Origin: Aspidapion aeneum
Taxonomy: Eukaryota; Arthropoda; Insecta; Coleoptera; Brentidae
DNA: 64,000 bases
Assembly (NCBI GenBank): GCA_963576565.1
Contig: OY755039.1
Location: 128,472,640 to 128,536,639 of the forward strand
Direction of reading: 5' to 3'
The notes under the pieces are model-generated. The model had not been told where the DNA came from. It ran no database searches and saw only the letters and a program-made list of their open reading frames with translations. A program made the translations under genes and the position numbers. Of the stretch, positions 1-13,093 are shown piece by piece (the stretch's first letter is position 1; each line of letters opens with the position of its first letter).

Positions 1-351
1 CTTGAGCTGGCGCGCTTGTTTTGAGAGCTTTTCAGATACGATTTTATCAGAAAAATAAATCTGGCAGGCAATTTGATCATCAACAAAACGACAAACTCGG
101 TATATTTTTATGTGATCAAATAATTTTGGGACTCTGACATTTTTTGCAATTTTGTGACCTAAATTATTTTATATAGCCATTGTGAATCTAAAATATCGCC
201 ATAGCTTTTATAGGAAAACTTCTTTACTCTAAAGGTATTATGGTATTCAACAGAATCGCCAGGATACCAAATTACCAAATCTAGTTTTATAATAGGATAG
301 AGGACGTTTCTGAGTTGCTTTTAGAACCTGGCATAATAGCTTTAGGCTCTA
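1..351. other. AT-rich sequence without recognisable feature
   Basis: No open frame, terminal repeat or copy elsewhere in the window was recognised here. Confidence 0.5.
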
Positions 352-1258
352 ACACCAGTATTTACTAAGACCTTAAGACTTAGCATTGTAGACCGGGTTT
401 AAGTATCAAGTCTATAGACTTGATACCGACCGGTTTAAGTGTATTTTTTTAATACTCACAGGTCAAATAACTGCAAAGATTTGGTTCACCCTAATGTGCA
501 ATATGATAGTAAGCATTTCTCAGTGAGTTTCATCTCATATAAATTCAAATTAACTTTAGAAATAAAGAAAAACCACATAAAAATTTTGTAACCAAAAATT
601 TTTTGGAAACAGTCCGTGCAGTCCTAGGATTCTCGTTAAAAATAGTCTCAAATTGTAGTACCACCCCTGAGAGGAGGTCTAAGGTTCGAAAAACAATAGA
701 AATAATCCATGATTGACAAAAAAACTTACATACAAAAATATTCAAAGCTAAATAACACATAAATAACTTAAAACTATATCTGTAGATGCATTACCATATT
801 AAATACGTATCAATATTTAAATACTGTAAAAAGCACAAGATATATTAGAATCCCTTTTCAATTACTCATTCAGTAAAACAATCGACCATCGGTTTAATCG
901 TCGCTAACTTGTCTAAAAAATTAACATGTAAAATATAGCGGACAGCTGACACTGACTTTTGACTTTGACTGACACCGTTTTTATTCGACATTTCCTAGTG
1001 ACATTTAAATATGGCTACTATTGTTAAACGAAAATATTTGATTATTTTTATTTATTTATAATCTTTGTGTGGAAATAATGTCTTTGTAACAACAAAAAAA
1101 GATGACCCATATCGCAAGGTATTTGTGAACAATTTATATAAATATTAAAAACTATTGCATTTACGGGAAAAATGAGTTAAACCTTCAACCAAAATGTAGA
1201 CTTTTAAACCTAGGATTGTAGGACTTAGCACTTAGCACCCTTTAGTAAATACTGGTGT
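352..1258. mobile_element. Non-autonomous inverted-repeat element, about 0.9 kb
   Basis: The left end reads ACACCAGTATTTACTAA and the right end reads TTAGTAAATACTGGTGT, an exact 17-bp inverted repeat. Pairing continues imperfectly inward (CTTAG and ACTTAGCA blocks, then ATTGTA). No coding capacity is seen. Near the left end, at about 405-430, a short perfect hairpin (AGTATCAAGTC/GACTTGATAC) sits between the terminal repeat and the body. No clear target duplication is visible, so the superfamily is open. Confidence 0.6.
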
Positions 1259-2029
1259 AAAATGTTCTATACTGGTGGAACCGCTAGAGGGCGAAGCTGG
1301 AGTTTATTTCTTATGGTTTTATAGTGAATTTAATACATAGGTTGCCACCACCAATTGGGGAGTCCCATTTAGGAGGTCTAAGGGGTATATAAGGTAATGG
1401 GAACGTGCTAGCGACCAAACATTGAAACTAATGGTTTTAAGGAAAGGCGCTGGCAACCTTTTAGCTTCTGCTATAAATAAAGAAATGTTACTTGGGTATA
1501 CAGCTCAATCATTACACAATACCTAATTTCAGAACGAAACCGAAAATTAAAGCAGACTTTGTTCAATTTAATGCTCCCGCTTTTTAGTTGAATCTCATAT
1601 TTGATTTGAAACATTAAATTGTAAGCTAAAATCTTTTATCGCGAACCATGCGGTTTTTGTGTAGAGTTTACGAAAAGGGACCGCTTTTTTGTGTCAGAAT
1701 AAAGCGTAGCTAGCGGTTTAAAATATTATATATAAACTGAATTTTAGACTGAAGCTTTTGATTTAATAAATTAATGGAGATACTTATTTATTCGCAGCTA
1801 AGCGGATTTCGGTAAAATATTATTAATAATTATTAATATAATTCTTCTTTCATTAGAAATACTATTTTTCGCACTTTCACGCACAATTTGCTTCTTCTGA
1901 TCTGATTTGAATATTAGACATTTTGTAGTGCCATCTTTTGACGTTTCTTTATATTAAGGCTGTCAGATCAGAAGCCGTATCAAAAATTAAAAAAAAACTA
2001 AATGTGTAATAGTTATTTACCTAGCAAGT
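1259..2029. other. AT-rich spacer
   Basis: No gene or repeat copy recognised. A short inverted pair around TTCTGATCTGA (about 1894) and TCAGATCAGAA (about 1963) is the only structure seen. Confidence 0.45.
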
Positions 2030-2300
2030 GCGAAAAGTAATACTTTACCGCACGCGACTGCAGATGGCCGAACGACGCGGAGCGGAGCTTGGTCAAGCCG
2101 TCAAGGGTGGTAAAGACACTTTCCGCATGTGTTAGGTACAATATTTTACCTAGAGTACCTTTTTTTCGAAAAATTGAATGCAATTTATAAATAAACATGA
2201 CAAATTAGATTGAATTTAAACGTAAACAAATATTGAAACTCTCTTATTGACGCGTTGCTAAGGTTTGTAAGTGGTGCGCGTGCGGTAAAGTAACTTTACC
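2030..2300. repeat. Possible MITE with TTTACCGCACGCG ends
   Basis: ACTTTACCGCACGCG near 2040 is matched in inverted orientation by CGCGTGCGGTAAAGT near 2277. The interior has a GC-richer patch (2050-2100). The ends are short and the element boundaries uncertain. Confidence 0.35.
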
Positions 2301-2680
2301 GTACGGCGTGCGAGTAGGTAAAAATATATAAAATGTAGAGCGCTAAAAACAGTTCAACTCGCAAGCTACAACATGTCATGAATTATTTTAGGAGCTTGCC
2401 CATCTATCTCTGTAATTAGTAATCTGTTCTGTTTTTATCAAAATTGAAAGTATTATAAAAACGCCAAACCAGTTCTGTTTTTGTTGTCTAAATTTAAAGT
2501 ACCTTCTTACCTAAAATATTAAAAACTTCAAAAAATATCCAGGTAAAGAAGCGAAAGGATATCTTTAGTTTTACTCTTCTGTGGGGATATCTATGACCTT
2601 AAATTGGTTCTACATGTAAAATAGATCACCACGAAAACATTTAATGTAAAAAAAGCCAGGTACACGAAAATGGTATCCCG

Positions 2681-2942
2681 TAAAAAGAATTGAGTTAAAA
2701 GTAAAGCCAATTTATCCAATAAAAATTTCAAAATGAAAGGTTCTTACTAGTTTGGAAATGTTTTTTTTTTACTTTTCTATTACAGCCAAACTTCTTTATG
2801 TTTAATTTAGCACTTTAGCCACAGTGTAATTAATTTGCAGCCCTAATGCCAAGTTTAGAAAAATATTTCCAAACTAGTAAGAACCTTTCATTTAGAAATT
2901 TCTATTGGAGAACTTGGCTTTACTTATATCTCAATTCTTTAT
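2681..2942. mobile_element. MITE with about 80-bp terminal inverted repeats
   Basis: The left arm (2686-2765) and right arm (2860-2942) are near-perfect reverse complements, sharing blocks such as GAAAGGTTCTTACTAGTTTG and AAAGAATTGAG. The element is non-coding. The right arm recurs alone at about 20785-20835, where it is also followed by the same downstream repeat, so this MITE lies in or at the edge of the repeat at 2960-3800. Confidence 0.75.
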
Positions 2943-2959
2943 CGCATACTTATTGTTGT

Positions 2960-3800
2960 GATTTCAATCCTTTTTTAAAGGATTTGGATAATATTTAAGG
3001 TTTAAAGAAGTAAAATAGGCGGAATATTGTTTAAAACTTTTACAATGCCTTATTAAAAATTTTCAGGCCTTTTAATGTTTTGCTTTGGTTTTACCATATT
3101 TCCTATCAGCCTGCCAAAGCTCTGCTCTCTAGCGTTCCTAGTGGGCAATGTTACTTTTACATAATATTACATTTATTGAGGAGGGAAGTAAATTTAAATT
3201 TTGGTGTTCTTAAATTTCTTCCTATAGTTTTATCATAGATTCTATCAGGTCTTCAAAAGCTCGGCTCTCTAGCGTTTCTGGAAGTGGACAATGTTACTTT
3301 TACATAATTTTACACTAACAGGGGAGACAGGCAAATTAATATTTTAGAGTTTTTAAACTGTTTCCTATAGTTTTATTATATTTTCTATCAGCCTGCTAAA
3401 GAAAGCTCAGCTGTATACCATTTGTGAAAGTGGGCAATGTTACTTTTATATAATTTTACATGTATAGGGGAGGGAAGTATATTAAAAGTTTGGTTTTTTG
3501 ATTTTTCCAAGGGTTTGATCATAATTTCTAGCAGTCTGCCAAATTTCAGCTTGTAGCATGTCTGGAATTATAATTTCGACGTGTTTTGAAATTTCGTAAC
3601 TACTTTACTACTTTATGGTAGTCGATGAAACTTTGACGGGTTGTTAACTCTATGAAGATCTACGACTGTGCAAAGTTCCGTAACTTATTCCGAAGTAGAG
3701 TTTTAGATAGGTCAAATATGGGCTAAAATTTTAAGTTTTAAGAAAAGATGTTACAGCAGTTTACGGGAACTTGGCGGGGCACTGCCGCGCCGTGCCCCCA
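2960..3800 (+). repeat. Interspersed repeat with about 140-bp internal tandem units
   Basis: Three to four diverged units each carry the blocks CAATGTTACTTTTA (near 3147, 3287 and 3434), CCTATAGTTTTAT and CTCTCTAGCG. The end contains ACTTGGCGGGGCACTGCCG. A second, shorter copy lies at about 20785-21450 in the same orientation, starting from the same MITE arm and ending in the same GGCGGGGCACTGCCG motif. No protein is encoded. Confidence 0.65.
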
Positions 3801-4616
3801 GATTACGCCAAAAAAAAGAGCAATATGACTTGCCCACCTCTGGAGAAACGAATTTGTCTAATGTATCCAGGGCCTCTACATATATCCGTTGCTAGCGGCT
3901 TAAACAAATTATTATTAATATCGATTCATGCAAGCATAGCTTTATTTTATTAACTAATTGCATTTTCGCCACAGAAACGTGAACTTAATTCCCTAAATTT
4001 AATTCGCCGGGGTGTAGACATGGCAAGATTGCATTCTAATGAGGTTGGAAACTCGCCACATAAAACACAATTTGGTTAAATTAGCTGTTTTTGTGTCTTT
4101 TGAAGTTGAGTCAACCTCGTATGATATTCTTAATCAAATTTAAAAAAAAAATCTTTTTCTTTTAATTTTTAACCTACGCAAAGACTAAATAAATTACATT
4201 GAAATACGCCTTTTTTAAATGTTTTTAAACCATGCTGAAATATTGGTGAACCTAACCTAAGTGATTAGTGTACCTCCCTTTTGAAGGCTAAGTTAAGCTA
4301 ACATACTAACCTAACCTGTTCTATGTTACTTTAACATCCTCTATTTAGACAAATTTAAGGTGACTAACTAACCAAACCTATTATATTCTTCAAAAATGTT
4401 TCTGCTATTTTTGTCCCAAGGCAAAAATGTCTTTCACGCCAATGCCAGCGGTTTAAACAAGCTTTTTTTTCAAACGGAATATTATGTGGGTGACTTAAAA
4501 GTAAATTGTTATAAATAATTTGTTACATTAAAAAATTAAATAAAAATATTTTAAATAAAATTTTTCATTAGTAGATGGTGCTAGAATCTTCGCTATTCCC
4601 TGTCTTACACATCTTT
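3801..4616. other. AT-rich spacer
   Basis: Nothing beyond simple AT-rich sequence and a stretch rich in CCTAACCTAA-like words (about 4240-4380). No coding or terminal-repeat evidence. Confidence 0.45.
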
Positions 4617-5295
4617 TTATGCAGATTGACTTGGTTCCGTTGTGGATTTTGATTGATGTTGTTGCTTCACCATATTGGTTATTAAGTCTGTATTTCTGTG
4701 ATCTATTCGGCTATTAATTAAAGATGCTTTTACTGCCCAGTGCTTAATGCTATCTAAAGCTTTTTCGAAGTCTATAAACGCAATATATAATGTAATGTTG
4801 TATTCGTTGGCTCGTTCTTTTAGTATTTTCATGGTTATTAGGTGGTCAACTGTACTGAAACCTTATCTAAAGCCTGATTGTTCCTTTGGTTGATATCCGT
4901 CAAATTTTGTTGTAGTCTATCTGTTAGTATTTTCGCGTAAAGCTTATAAATTACACTAAGGAGTGTTATAGGTCGATAGTTTTTTAGGTCTGCTCTATCG
5001 CCTTTCTTGTGTTGAATAATGGTTATTTCCACTTGTTTGTGATTATTTTTTCTTTTAGTATTTTATTCAGGAGAATATGAACGATATTAGCTACAGCTTT
5101 ACCACCGTACATAAGCATTTCTGCCGTTACTTTATCTTTTCCAGGTGATTTGTTATTTTTAATTTTCTTTAATGCTCTCTTTATTTCCGCTTTGCGTATT
5201 TCAGGTTGTAGCTCTGAGTTTATGATTTCTCGCGATGGGTTCCCTTTATGTTTGGTATAATTCGGTATAGAATAGTTGTGTAATATTAATGACAT
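4617..5295 (-). pseudogene. RTE-type LINE reverse transcriptase remnant
   Basis: The minus strand encodes three consecutive blocks of a non-LTR reverse transcriptase, in order. The first (about 5295-5023) has the fingers motif KNNKSPGKDKVTAEML. The second (about 5032-4838) has HKKGDRADLKNYRPITLL, the conserved region around motif 2. The third (about 4832-4617) has LYIAFIDFEKALDSIKH, the motif A block with its catalytic aspartate. The blocks sit in different frames and are broken by stops near 5030 and 4838. The YADD box, thumb and endonuclease are missing. The wording of these blocks is typical of the RTE clade, which copies RNA into DNA at a nicked target. The fragment is dead. Family is fairly sure, clade moderately so. 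Confidence 0.85.
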
Positions 5296-6384
5296 CCTCT
5301 TTAACGTTAGTTTATATGCCGTTCATATCCATTATTTTAATTATTTCATATCTACCTAGACTTAGACATTTCATATTTCCGTTATTTTCTATAACTCTCT
5401 CAGTTTTTGGCTCTTTCTTTATTTAAACTGTGAAAAATAACGTATAAACTTCGTGATGAAAGCGTTTTTTAATCCCTCGATGACGTGTAGCCCTCCCTTC
5501 AAACCTTTCGCCTCGAGATAAAAAGTACCACTTTTACCCCTTGGTATATAATATACTATTACGCCCACCAAGACTTATAATATAAACAAAGGACTACAAA
5601 AAAATACCTCTGGGTAAGTCCACATCAATTCAACCAATTTAGAAATATTTTTGAACCTTTTTTGATGATGGTGAGTTTTTGTGTAGTTATTCTCCGCCTA
5701 ATAAAAAGTAAAAATACTAATTTTCAAATTTTTTGGTTGCATATTTTTTGAGTTATGTGTTTCCAAAAATAAAAATATTGACCCATTTTTAGCCTGCATC
5801 GGTTTATTTAAACTTCTATAATTTTTAAACTGTTCAAGATAATTAGCTGAAACTCACTATCTGTAGAGAACGGTTCACAAGCCAAGCTTTGATGTGTTGA
5901 TAGCCTAATTTCCTAAAAAAAAGGACAAAGGGTCTATGCCAAAATTATATTTTTGATAAAATCTCAAAAACAGATTTTTTGTTTTTCTTAATTTTTATAA
6001 TTTTTATTCTTAGACTATTTGTTTTTATGTGTGTTAAATTTTACCTTGGGATGCTGATGGGATCATAGTTAAAAAATTTATTCATATCTTGATGCATATA
6101 TTGTTTGATATTTTTATTACTACAAAAATTAATATCTAAAGTGCACATATTGTTATGAGGCATCTTATTTATGTAGCATGTATATCATAAAAACGTGGAC
6201 ACCACGGGCATCTCGTTTCGCTACGTTGACATTTAAATAAAGAAACAATTAATTAAAAAACGTACTTACATAATAACGGGCTCACAAGAATAATTGAGAT
6301 CCTGTACATAAATGCCCCCTTTTCGCCCCTTCTTACTGCCATGTTTGATATTGATGAAAATAGTTACATTATTTATCTCTTAAA
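5296..6384. other. AT-rich spacer
   Basis: No open frame of note and no repeat copy recognised. A slightly richer patch (5480-5560) could be flanking LINE sequence but shows no motif. Confidence 0.4.
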
Positions 6385-6880
6385 CAGTGGTTGCGCGTGG
6401 AGTCAAACTTTAGGGGTGCACATCAAAAAATTATTGCAGCACACCCAACAGATGACAAGTTGTCTCAGTACACTAATTTAAATTGCACCTTTACAGCCAA
6501 CGGCAACCGGTGGGTGGCATCACGAGGGTGCGGGCGTTATAGATCGCCGCAATTGATTCACAAGAGCATGAACCGAAGTAAGGCCCAGATTCTGTGTACT
6601 GTAATATTCTATATTTCTTAATTAGAATGCCACATAGCATCAACGGTGCACAGAATTTGGATCCAGTTAAGCGCGGCGCCGGCGGTAGCCGACCTACGCA
6701 TCCTTGTTTCAACTCAAATACAAACACATACATACCGGGTATTAATTCTTAGTTAGTATTCAAGTCTTTGGTGAATTCCTTTTGAAATTATTAACTAAAG
6801 AATGGCCAGATTTTAATATTTTTTTAAAGTTAAATTTGGGAGTGTACGTGCACATGTGCAGTTGCAAAATCGGCCGTAAG
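6385..6880 (-). mobile_element. Non-autonomous hAT relative (inverted copy of the 31.3 kb element)
   Basis: In reverse orientation this matches both ends of the hAT element at 31260-32302. CAGTGG plus GCGCGTGG and GGGGTGCACA at 6385-6425 corresponds to that element's right end, and GTGCACATGTGCA at about 6850 to its left end. The interior GC-richer block (6490-6690) aligns with 31500-31700. The transposase segment is absent. Terminal repeat and target duplication are decayed, so the 6880 boundary is approximate. Confidence 0.6.
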
Positions 6881-8445
6881 GTAATTAAATATCAGAGGTG
6901 GCGTATTATTTTGAATGATGACTTTTTGTAAAAAACAAAAGTTGCGTAAACATGGTGTTTCGTAGCGTGTTTTCTCAGTCTGTTTGGCTTTGCGACGTAT
7001 CCGTTCTGGAAATTAATTTGATTTTACGTAGTTACCGAAATCGAAATGATAGATTGAAAATCGAAAAAAAATTGGTTGGTATTTTCCACTTAATGTTGCA
7101 TCCCCTATGAAGACCAAAGTCATCCCACGATAGTGAGAAATTCCAGAAATGTGACAGAGTCGATGTGTAATCTTAACTTAGGCGTCGAAATAAGTAAGTG
7201 AAAATGATTAAAAACTTTTGAAATAGTATAGTTCCAGTCACGACTAATTTATAGTTAAAATATTAAAGTAGAGGAATTGTCAAATAGTTACATTTAAGGT
7301 AAAATAAAAGAATTTTGAACAACATCAATTTACAAAAACAAATTTTTATATAGGAAGCCATTGTCATCCCATGATAAAACTTGGCCGACATGTAAATAAA
7401 TATTTTAGAAAGCAAATATAAAAAAATTGAACAAAATAAAAAATCCGTTTTTAAACTGCATCAAAAATAAATTTTGTGGTGAGACCCCTGCATTTTTTTT
7501 ACAAGAAGGATGCCACTAGGCATACCATAATTAAGCTTGTAGACCTATAAGATTACACAGCAACTTTTATCTCGATATGCCCAAGAATTTATAAATAACA
7601 GGGGTTTAAAGAAATCAAGTCAGTGCTAAAAAGGACGATATTAAGCATTAAAAAAAATTAATAATTCAAAAACTAGAGGGCCAAAAAATCTAAAATTTTG
7701 CATTTTTATTTGTTTCTACTTAGTAAAGAATTTGACCAAAAATTATGAAAATCAAAAGTGACAAAGTCCAAACCAATGGTTGATTTGATATGGACTTACC
7801 CCTCTGTAAGTTGGAGCTGCGCCCAGTTGATCTCAATTCCGGTTAATATTTTTGGAGCACCTGGAAGCAAGTATTTGTTTGAACCATTTAAAGCATAAGG
7901 TATTTGTTTTTCGGCAAATTAAGCGCCGAGTTGGGGACATAATACAAAGTGTCTAGGCAACCGAATCCGAGAAAGGGCTCAGACACCCTTAATAAACTTT
8001 CTCCGTATCTGGCTTTAGTCTAAAGGTTTGTTAAAGTTAGTAGTTAAAGTGTTTGTTCCTAAATTAACGAAGTGTTACAGGTAAATGCGACTTAGAGAAG
8101 GGGAGCAACTAGCCCGGCCATTTTCTGGCAGCTGGAGTCCTAGGATTCGTACCTAGATATTGTCAAAATTAAATTAGTAGTAAAAATACTCTGCCAATTT
8201 ATGGGCACCTAAGCTCACACGATTAATGTATAATGTAATTTTTCCCAAATTTGGTCCGCGAAAATAACCCTCCTATCCTCCATCCGGAGACGCGTCGGAT
8301 TGGTGATTCTCCCCCAGTGTAACACCACCGAAAAAAACTAGGTATATTGTTTTTTTTTGATTTTTATGCATAGTAACCTTTAATATAGTACCACACAAGT
8401 AATATTTTTAGTAAAAATATAATTTTTGAAATCAACCAAGGTTAT
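6881..8445. other. Spacer without recognised gene
   Basis: AT-rich, no long frame. A few GC-richer words near 7900-8320 were examined but show no family motif. Confidence 0.4.
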
Positions 8446-8560
8446 GTCCAATGGATATATAGCCAAAACTCAACCTAGGTACCATACTTCATTAAAATCG
8501 GAAAAGCAGTTTTTGAGATATGCGCGTTGGTCGTTACAGACAGACATACACGGCGCACAA
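8446..8560 (-). repeat. Fragment of the hairpin-capped repeat family
   Basis: On the minus strand this matches the segment of the 40.7 kb copy that carries the CCGATTTTAATGAAATTTGG core. Here it reads CTAGGTACCATACTTCATT followed by AAAATCGG and then GCGCGTTGGTCGTTACAGAC. Neither hairpin end is present. The open frame spanning it is a by-product of repeat sequence. Confidence 0.6.
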
Positions 8561-10071
8561 AGGGGCCAGTCGGGTGTAAAAGTGGAAGAAACTAAAAAAT
8601 CACAAATAGACTACAATATCTGGAACTCAAATTATGTAGCAAACTAGTGGGCGATGAAAATGCACCAGAGTATTTTCACTTAGTATGACGGGAGTTTGAC
8701 ATTTTGAAAAGCGTCTGTTTAATTTTTATTATAATTACATACAAATTATTGAATAATTATGTATTACTTTCTCTAATTATATGAATTGTTATATTTAAAA
8801 TAAAAAAAAAATTACTATGGAGACATCCAGCACAGTTAATTTAACCAAAAAACACTAAATACCAATATCTAGCTGTAGGTTGTCATAGAGTAATCATATT
8901 TTTTAAACTAAGATGTCAATTATTATTAGAATTTACCTTAAACAAATATAAAAAATATAATTTAGTGTGTGATAAAATTTTGTTAAGCAAAACTATTGTC
9001 ACTTTTTTGTTAATTGAATCTTTCTTAACAAAATGAAAAAAAAATGGCTGCGCTTTCTTGTGCCTTTTTGAGATTTTTAATATTAAAAATAAAGTGCCTA
9101 CATACGACCCAAGTAAAAGAAATTAAACTAAACATCTTAAATATAAAACTTGTTTGTTTATTAACGAATTTTTATTTTAAAAAAAGTGTTTATTTGACTA
9201 AAAATTTGATTTATAGTTTTTTAACATAATTTTTTTTTCAATAAATTTAAAGATGGCGGACGCGTAAAAATTAGAAAGCTTCGTTCGAAAAAATTTTAAA
9301 ATAAAGGATTTTAATCAAATTGATATAAACAACTTTTTAGGCCTGTAAAAAGCCAAGTGAATTATGGTAGCGGTTACAGTTACTTTAGTTAAAAGGGGGA
9401 GGGTAAATCTTCGAAAGTCAAATTTTGAACCAAAACTTTTACAAACTTGCTGTTTCTGTATTTGGTACGTAAGGTGCCCGAAACTTTTTCAAAACTATCA
9501 TTTTGACAGATTTTTGTTGTGGAAAGGGTTAAGTGGATTATCAAAGGACCACGCACTAGTTTACACAGGCCTTATGGGGAATTTTTGTCTCGGTTGAACT
9601 GGCTATAATTTTAGTATGTTATAGTGGGGTATGTAACAAAAAAAATGTAAGTAAAGTTAAGTTTATCTATGTACAGTTTTTGAGATATAAACGGTCAAAA
9701 TTCGTGAAATGGTCGTTCAAAATTGCCGTGTCCATGATTTTATCTCCAAGTTTAAAAAAAAAGGTGATTCCAGACTTTTGGGACATACTGTATATTATGA
9801 GCCAGGTTAAATAACTTAAACAGAAATATTATAAAATGTAGAATTTTCTAACTCATTTTCAATAATTACTTTTTTGTGTAAAAGTACTTAAATTTCTTTT
9901 AAAAAAATCTATTTTTAAATCACGCTGTAAAAAAAACCTATATTAAAGCTTTATAAAATATTAAACAGGTGCATTTTAACCTATATCACAATAACCAATA
10001 CACATTATTTTTGTTTCTAATATTTTGGGTGTTTAAATAATTATTTCCGACATTAGCTCCATTTAGCCCCT
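8561..10071. other. AT-rich spacer
   Basis: No motif-bearing frame. One AAGATGGCGGACGCG word at about 9250 belongs to the recurring ATGGCGG motif set. Confidence 0.4.
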
Positions 10072-10240
10072 CTGTGCGGCGGTGCAATAAAAAAGTTTTA
10101 AAACCATCTGAAACGCAAAGGTATTTAAATTTTGTTGAAATCAGAGCAATTAGTTTTTCTTATAATTGACACGATCACCATAGCTCACACTACTATAGTT
10201 ATACGAGTAGTATGCGTGTGAGCTAATATACGTAATGTTG
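10072..10240 (-). repeat. Terminal fragment of the hairpin-capped repeat family
   Basis: Reverse-complement copy of the left end of the family at 11732, 39868 and 40714. It keeps the terminal hairpin (AGCTCACAC ... GTGTGAGCT), the adjacent ATGGTGATC and the TTTGCGTTTCAGATG block, then stops before the TCTG-rich stretch. Confidence 0.7.
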
Positions 10241-11460
10241 ATCCCATATACCTATAAGCATAAATACGGACCAAAAAAATTGACAAGTGAAGCAATCATC
10301 AGAGGGGCCATAGAGGCACGGGCCCCTGCTCTTAGATATAAAATATATTTCTTAGTTTTGCAGTGTCCCTTATTTAAACTTTTTAACAAAATCTACCTAA
10401 TTTATAAAAACTAAATATTGTTTCAGTGCTATGATTAACCGCAGAAATATATATTTTGGTGTTTCCTAACAACAAACAAATGGGAAGTTACATCTAGTAG
10501 GCGTAAAATTTCAGGTGCACATGCGTGTTTTAGATCAAACATGTTTACATTTTGTAGGTATAGCATTATAAAAAACTAGAAAAAGCCGAAAGCCTGTAAA
10601 GTTGACAGTTAGAAAATTTTTTCGAGTTTTGCATAGTGACCAGGGAAATAGGACAACTCGCTATCGACCAGATTTACCGTCGGGACAACTCTTCGCCGTG
10701 ACAACTCACCGCCAAACGTAGTTTTAGTTTGCAATTTTGACAGTATTTAGAGTTCACGTAACAATGCTATTTAATTTGTTTGGTGACAAAAAATTTCAAA
10801 ATGGCGAATCCAAAATGGCGGAGTTTCTTATTTATGAACCAAAATGCATGTATTAAATTTAAAAGTTGGTGTTTAAGTTAGCTGATGTTGATTTTTAAAT
10901 TAAACTTGAAAATAATTAAACTGGAGGGCACTGGAGGCTCGTGACAGTAAAGTTTGTGAGTTCTGCCGACACAATTATACAAAAACAAACAACAAACACG
11001 ACCATAATCTCCCGCTCATGCGTTTGGCGTCTTCTAAATAAATAAATGCGCCCGCAAACACGCAACGATGAGCCCGCCCGCCCGGAATTGTACTGGAACT
11101 GCAAGTTTTGCTGCTCTATTTTTGCCTAGATTTCGCTATCTAAACCCATGAGCAAGTGCGGTGCGGGGCGAAGGAAGGGGTTCCTAGCCGAGCACAGATC
11201 TCGTTAGCCGCCCAGCAACGTCGTGTTGCAATTTAGCAGCGCAACAATGCCAATAACTTCATTTGACCGACTGTAAATTGCGGCCTTCGGCGACGGCGCG
11301 CGGCGTCATACTCAACACACGTACGCGATTTGAAGGCCTACTATACCAACACCAGACCGAAAATATACTGCTATTCCAATAATTTTAGAAATAAAATAAT
11401 TATATTAGAAAAATAGCAACGGCTTAAAAATAGTCAAATAATGTGAAAATTTTGGGGGTT
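10241..11460. other. Unique sequence with a GC-richer patch
   Basis: No gene is supported. About 10990-11345 is clearly richer in G+C and in CG dinucleotides than the rest of the window and has no second copy here. It could be host promoter-like or conserved non-coding DNA. Two ATGGCG words (about 10800-10820) belong to the recurring motif set. Confidence 0.4.
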
Positions 11461-11731
11461 CTGCAGCACACAGAAAAAAGTGTTTGGTTGAATCAAATAA
11501 ACCAATTTATTTGAAAAAAAATATTTGGGTTAAATAAATCTTGTTTGGATCAAACAAATATATTTATTTCGGACAACAGTACATTTTGTTACGACAAAAA
11601 ACATTGTACATGTGAATTAAATAAATTACATGTTTCAATTTTTTTGGCAATAATAATATTTAAAAAAATATTGTTTACCGTATACTCAAATAATTGATTT
11701 TTTTAAAGCAACTCAATTGCTTTTTATTTTT

Positions 11732-12460
11732 AGCTCACACTACTACTATAAGTAGTGTGAGCTATGGTGATCGTAATTTTTTCGAGAAAAAAAAAGTTGC
11801 TCCGATTTCAAAAATTTGTATATATCTTTGCGTTTCAGATGATTTTGAAACTTTTTTGTTTTGCTGTCTGTCTGTCTGTCTGTCTGTATGTATGTCTGTA
11901 TGTCTGTCTGTAACGACCAACCCGCATAACTCAAAAACCGCTTGTCCGATTTTAATGAAATTTGTTACCTAAGTTGGGTCTTGGGCCGTGATGGTCCCAT
12001 TTAAAAATGAACAAAATCCACCGAACGCAAGCCAAATAAAAGGGTGGGGGTTGATTCCAAAAATTAGAGTTTATGTGAAAATATGGCGTGTGTGATATCA
12101 AACGAAAGGTAATTAAGTCTGGAGTTAAAAAAAATGAATTTTAGTTTATTTTTAAAAAAAGGGTGGTGGTAGATGTCAAAAATTAGAGTTTAAGTGAAAA
12201 TATGGCGTGTGTGATATCAAACGAAAGGTAATTGAGTCTGGAGTTAAACAAAATACATTTTAGTTTTTTTTTAAAGGGTGGGGGGTAGATTGAAAAAAAT
12301 TGAGTTTAAGTCAAAACATGGCTTGTGTGGTATCAAACGAAAGGTAATTGAGTCTGGAGTTGAAAAAAAAATATTTCAGTTTTTGATTATATTAGCTCAC
12401 ACTATAACTATAGTACCTAGTGTGAGCTTAGGTGCCCATAGATTGGCAGAGTATTTTTAA
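11732..12460 (+). mobile_element. Hairpin-capped repeat, copy A
   Basis: The element begins with a self-complementary block (AGCTCACACTACTAC ... GTAGTGTGAGCT) and ends with a second one (AGCTCACACTA ... TAGTGTGAGCT) followed by TTAGGTGCCCATAGATTGG and CAGAGTATTTTTAA. Between them come a TCTG microsatellite (about 11868-11912), the CCGATTTTAATGAAATTTG core and three diverged direct repeats of about 110 bp containing GGGTGG and ATATCAAACGAAAGGTAATT. No protein is supported. The long frames here are products of the microsatellite. Copies B and C are at 39868 and 40714. Confidence 0.8.
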
Positions 12461-12786
12461 TGCTCAGATTGACTAAATAATTGTTTCAATTATATAAATT
12501 AATAATTTTAATATTGTTAGATAAAATTATTTGAAACAACTAAATTAAGTTTTTGTTTATAAATAAATATACAAATACGATTTTTTTAAATTCCTTCTTT
12601 CTTGGTTTTTATTTCCAATAGTAAACCATTTTTGTATACATGATATATATCACGTAAAATTATTTGACTCAAACAAATTAGATTTTTGACTTTGTCAGTG
12701 CATATTCTTCATTGGTCCATATAAAAATATTTATTTTAGCCAAACAAGTAATTTAGTCGCTTTAAATAAGACTTAAGAGATTTTTG

Positions 12787-13075
12787 TATACGGGTTTCTG
12801 CCATTTTTGGTTTTTAAGAAAAATTTGGGGGGTCCGAAGGACCGCGAATCTGCGTCCGGCTTTTTTTTTATTTTGTTTTTTTTTTTATTTTTTACTTAAT
12901 TACCTTAGCCTAACGTAAACAGACTCAAACCAATCCAAACCCTCCCGACCCCTTGTTGCGTTAAAAAAAATCGCCGGACGCGGATTTTGGATCTTAGGCA
13001 GGCTCCCTAGTAGGTGCCCTCATAAAGAACTTTTCGGCTTTTCATGAAAAATTATAAATGGCAAAAACCCGTGTA
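12787..13075. mobile_element. MITE with TATACGGGTTTCTGCCA ends
   Basis: The left end TATACGGGTTTCTGCCA is matched inverted by TGGCAAAAACCCGTGTA. Non-coding. It lies 18 bp from a second member of the same family. Confidence 0.7.
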
Positions 13076-13093
13076 GGTATGTAAATTATTTAG

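Noticed and set aside
11694..11972. Cysteine/serine-rich frame with CLSVCLSV pattern, and the same at 39893 and 40743
   Set aside because: Generated by the TCTG microsatellite in the hairpin-capped repeat; the opposite strand gives DRQTDRQTD for the same reason.
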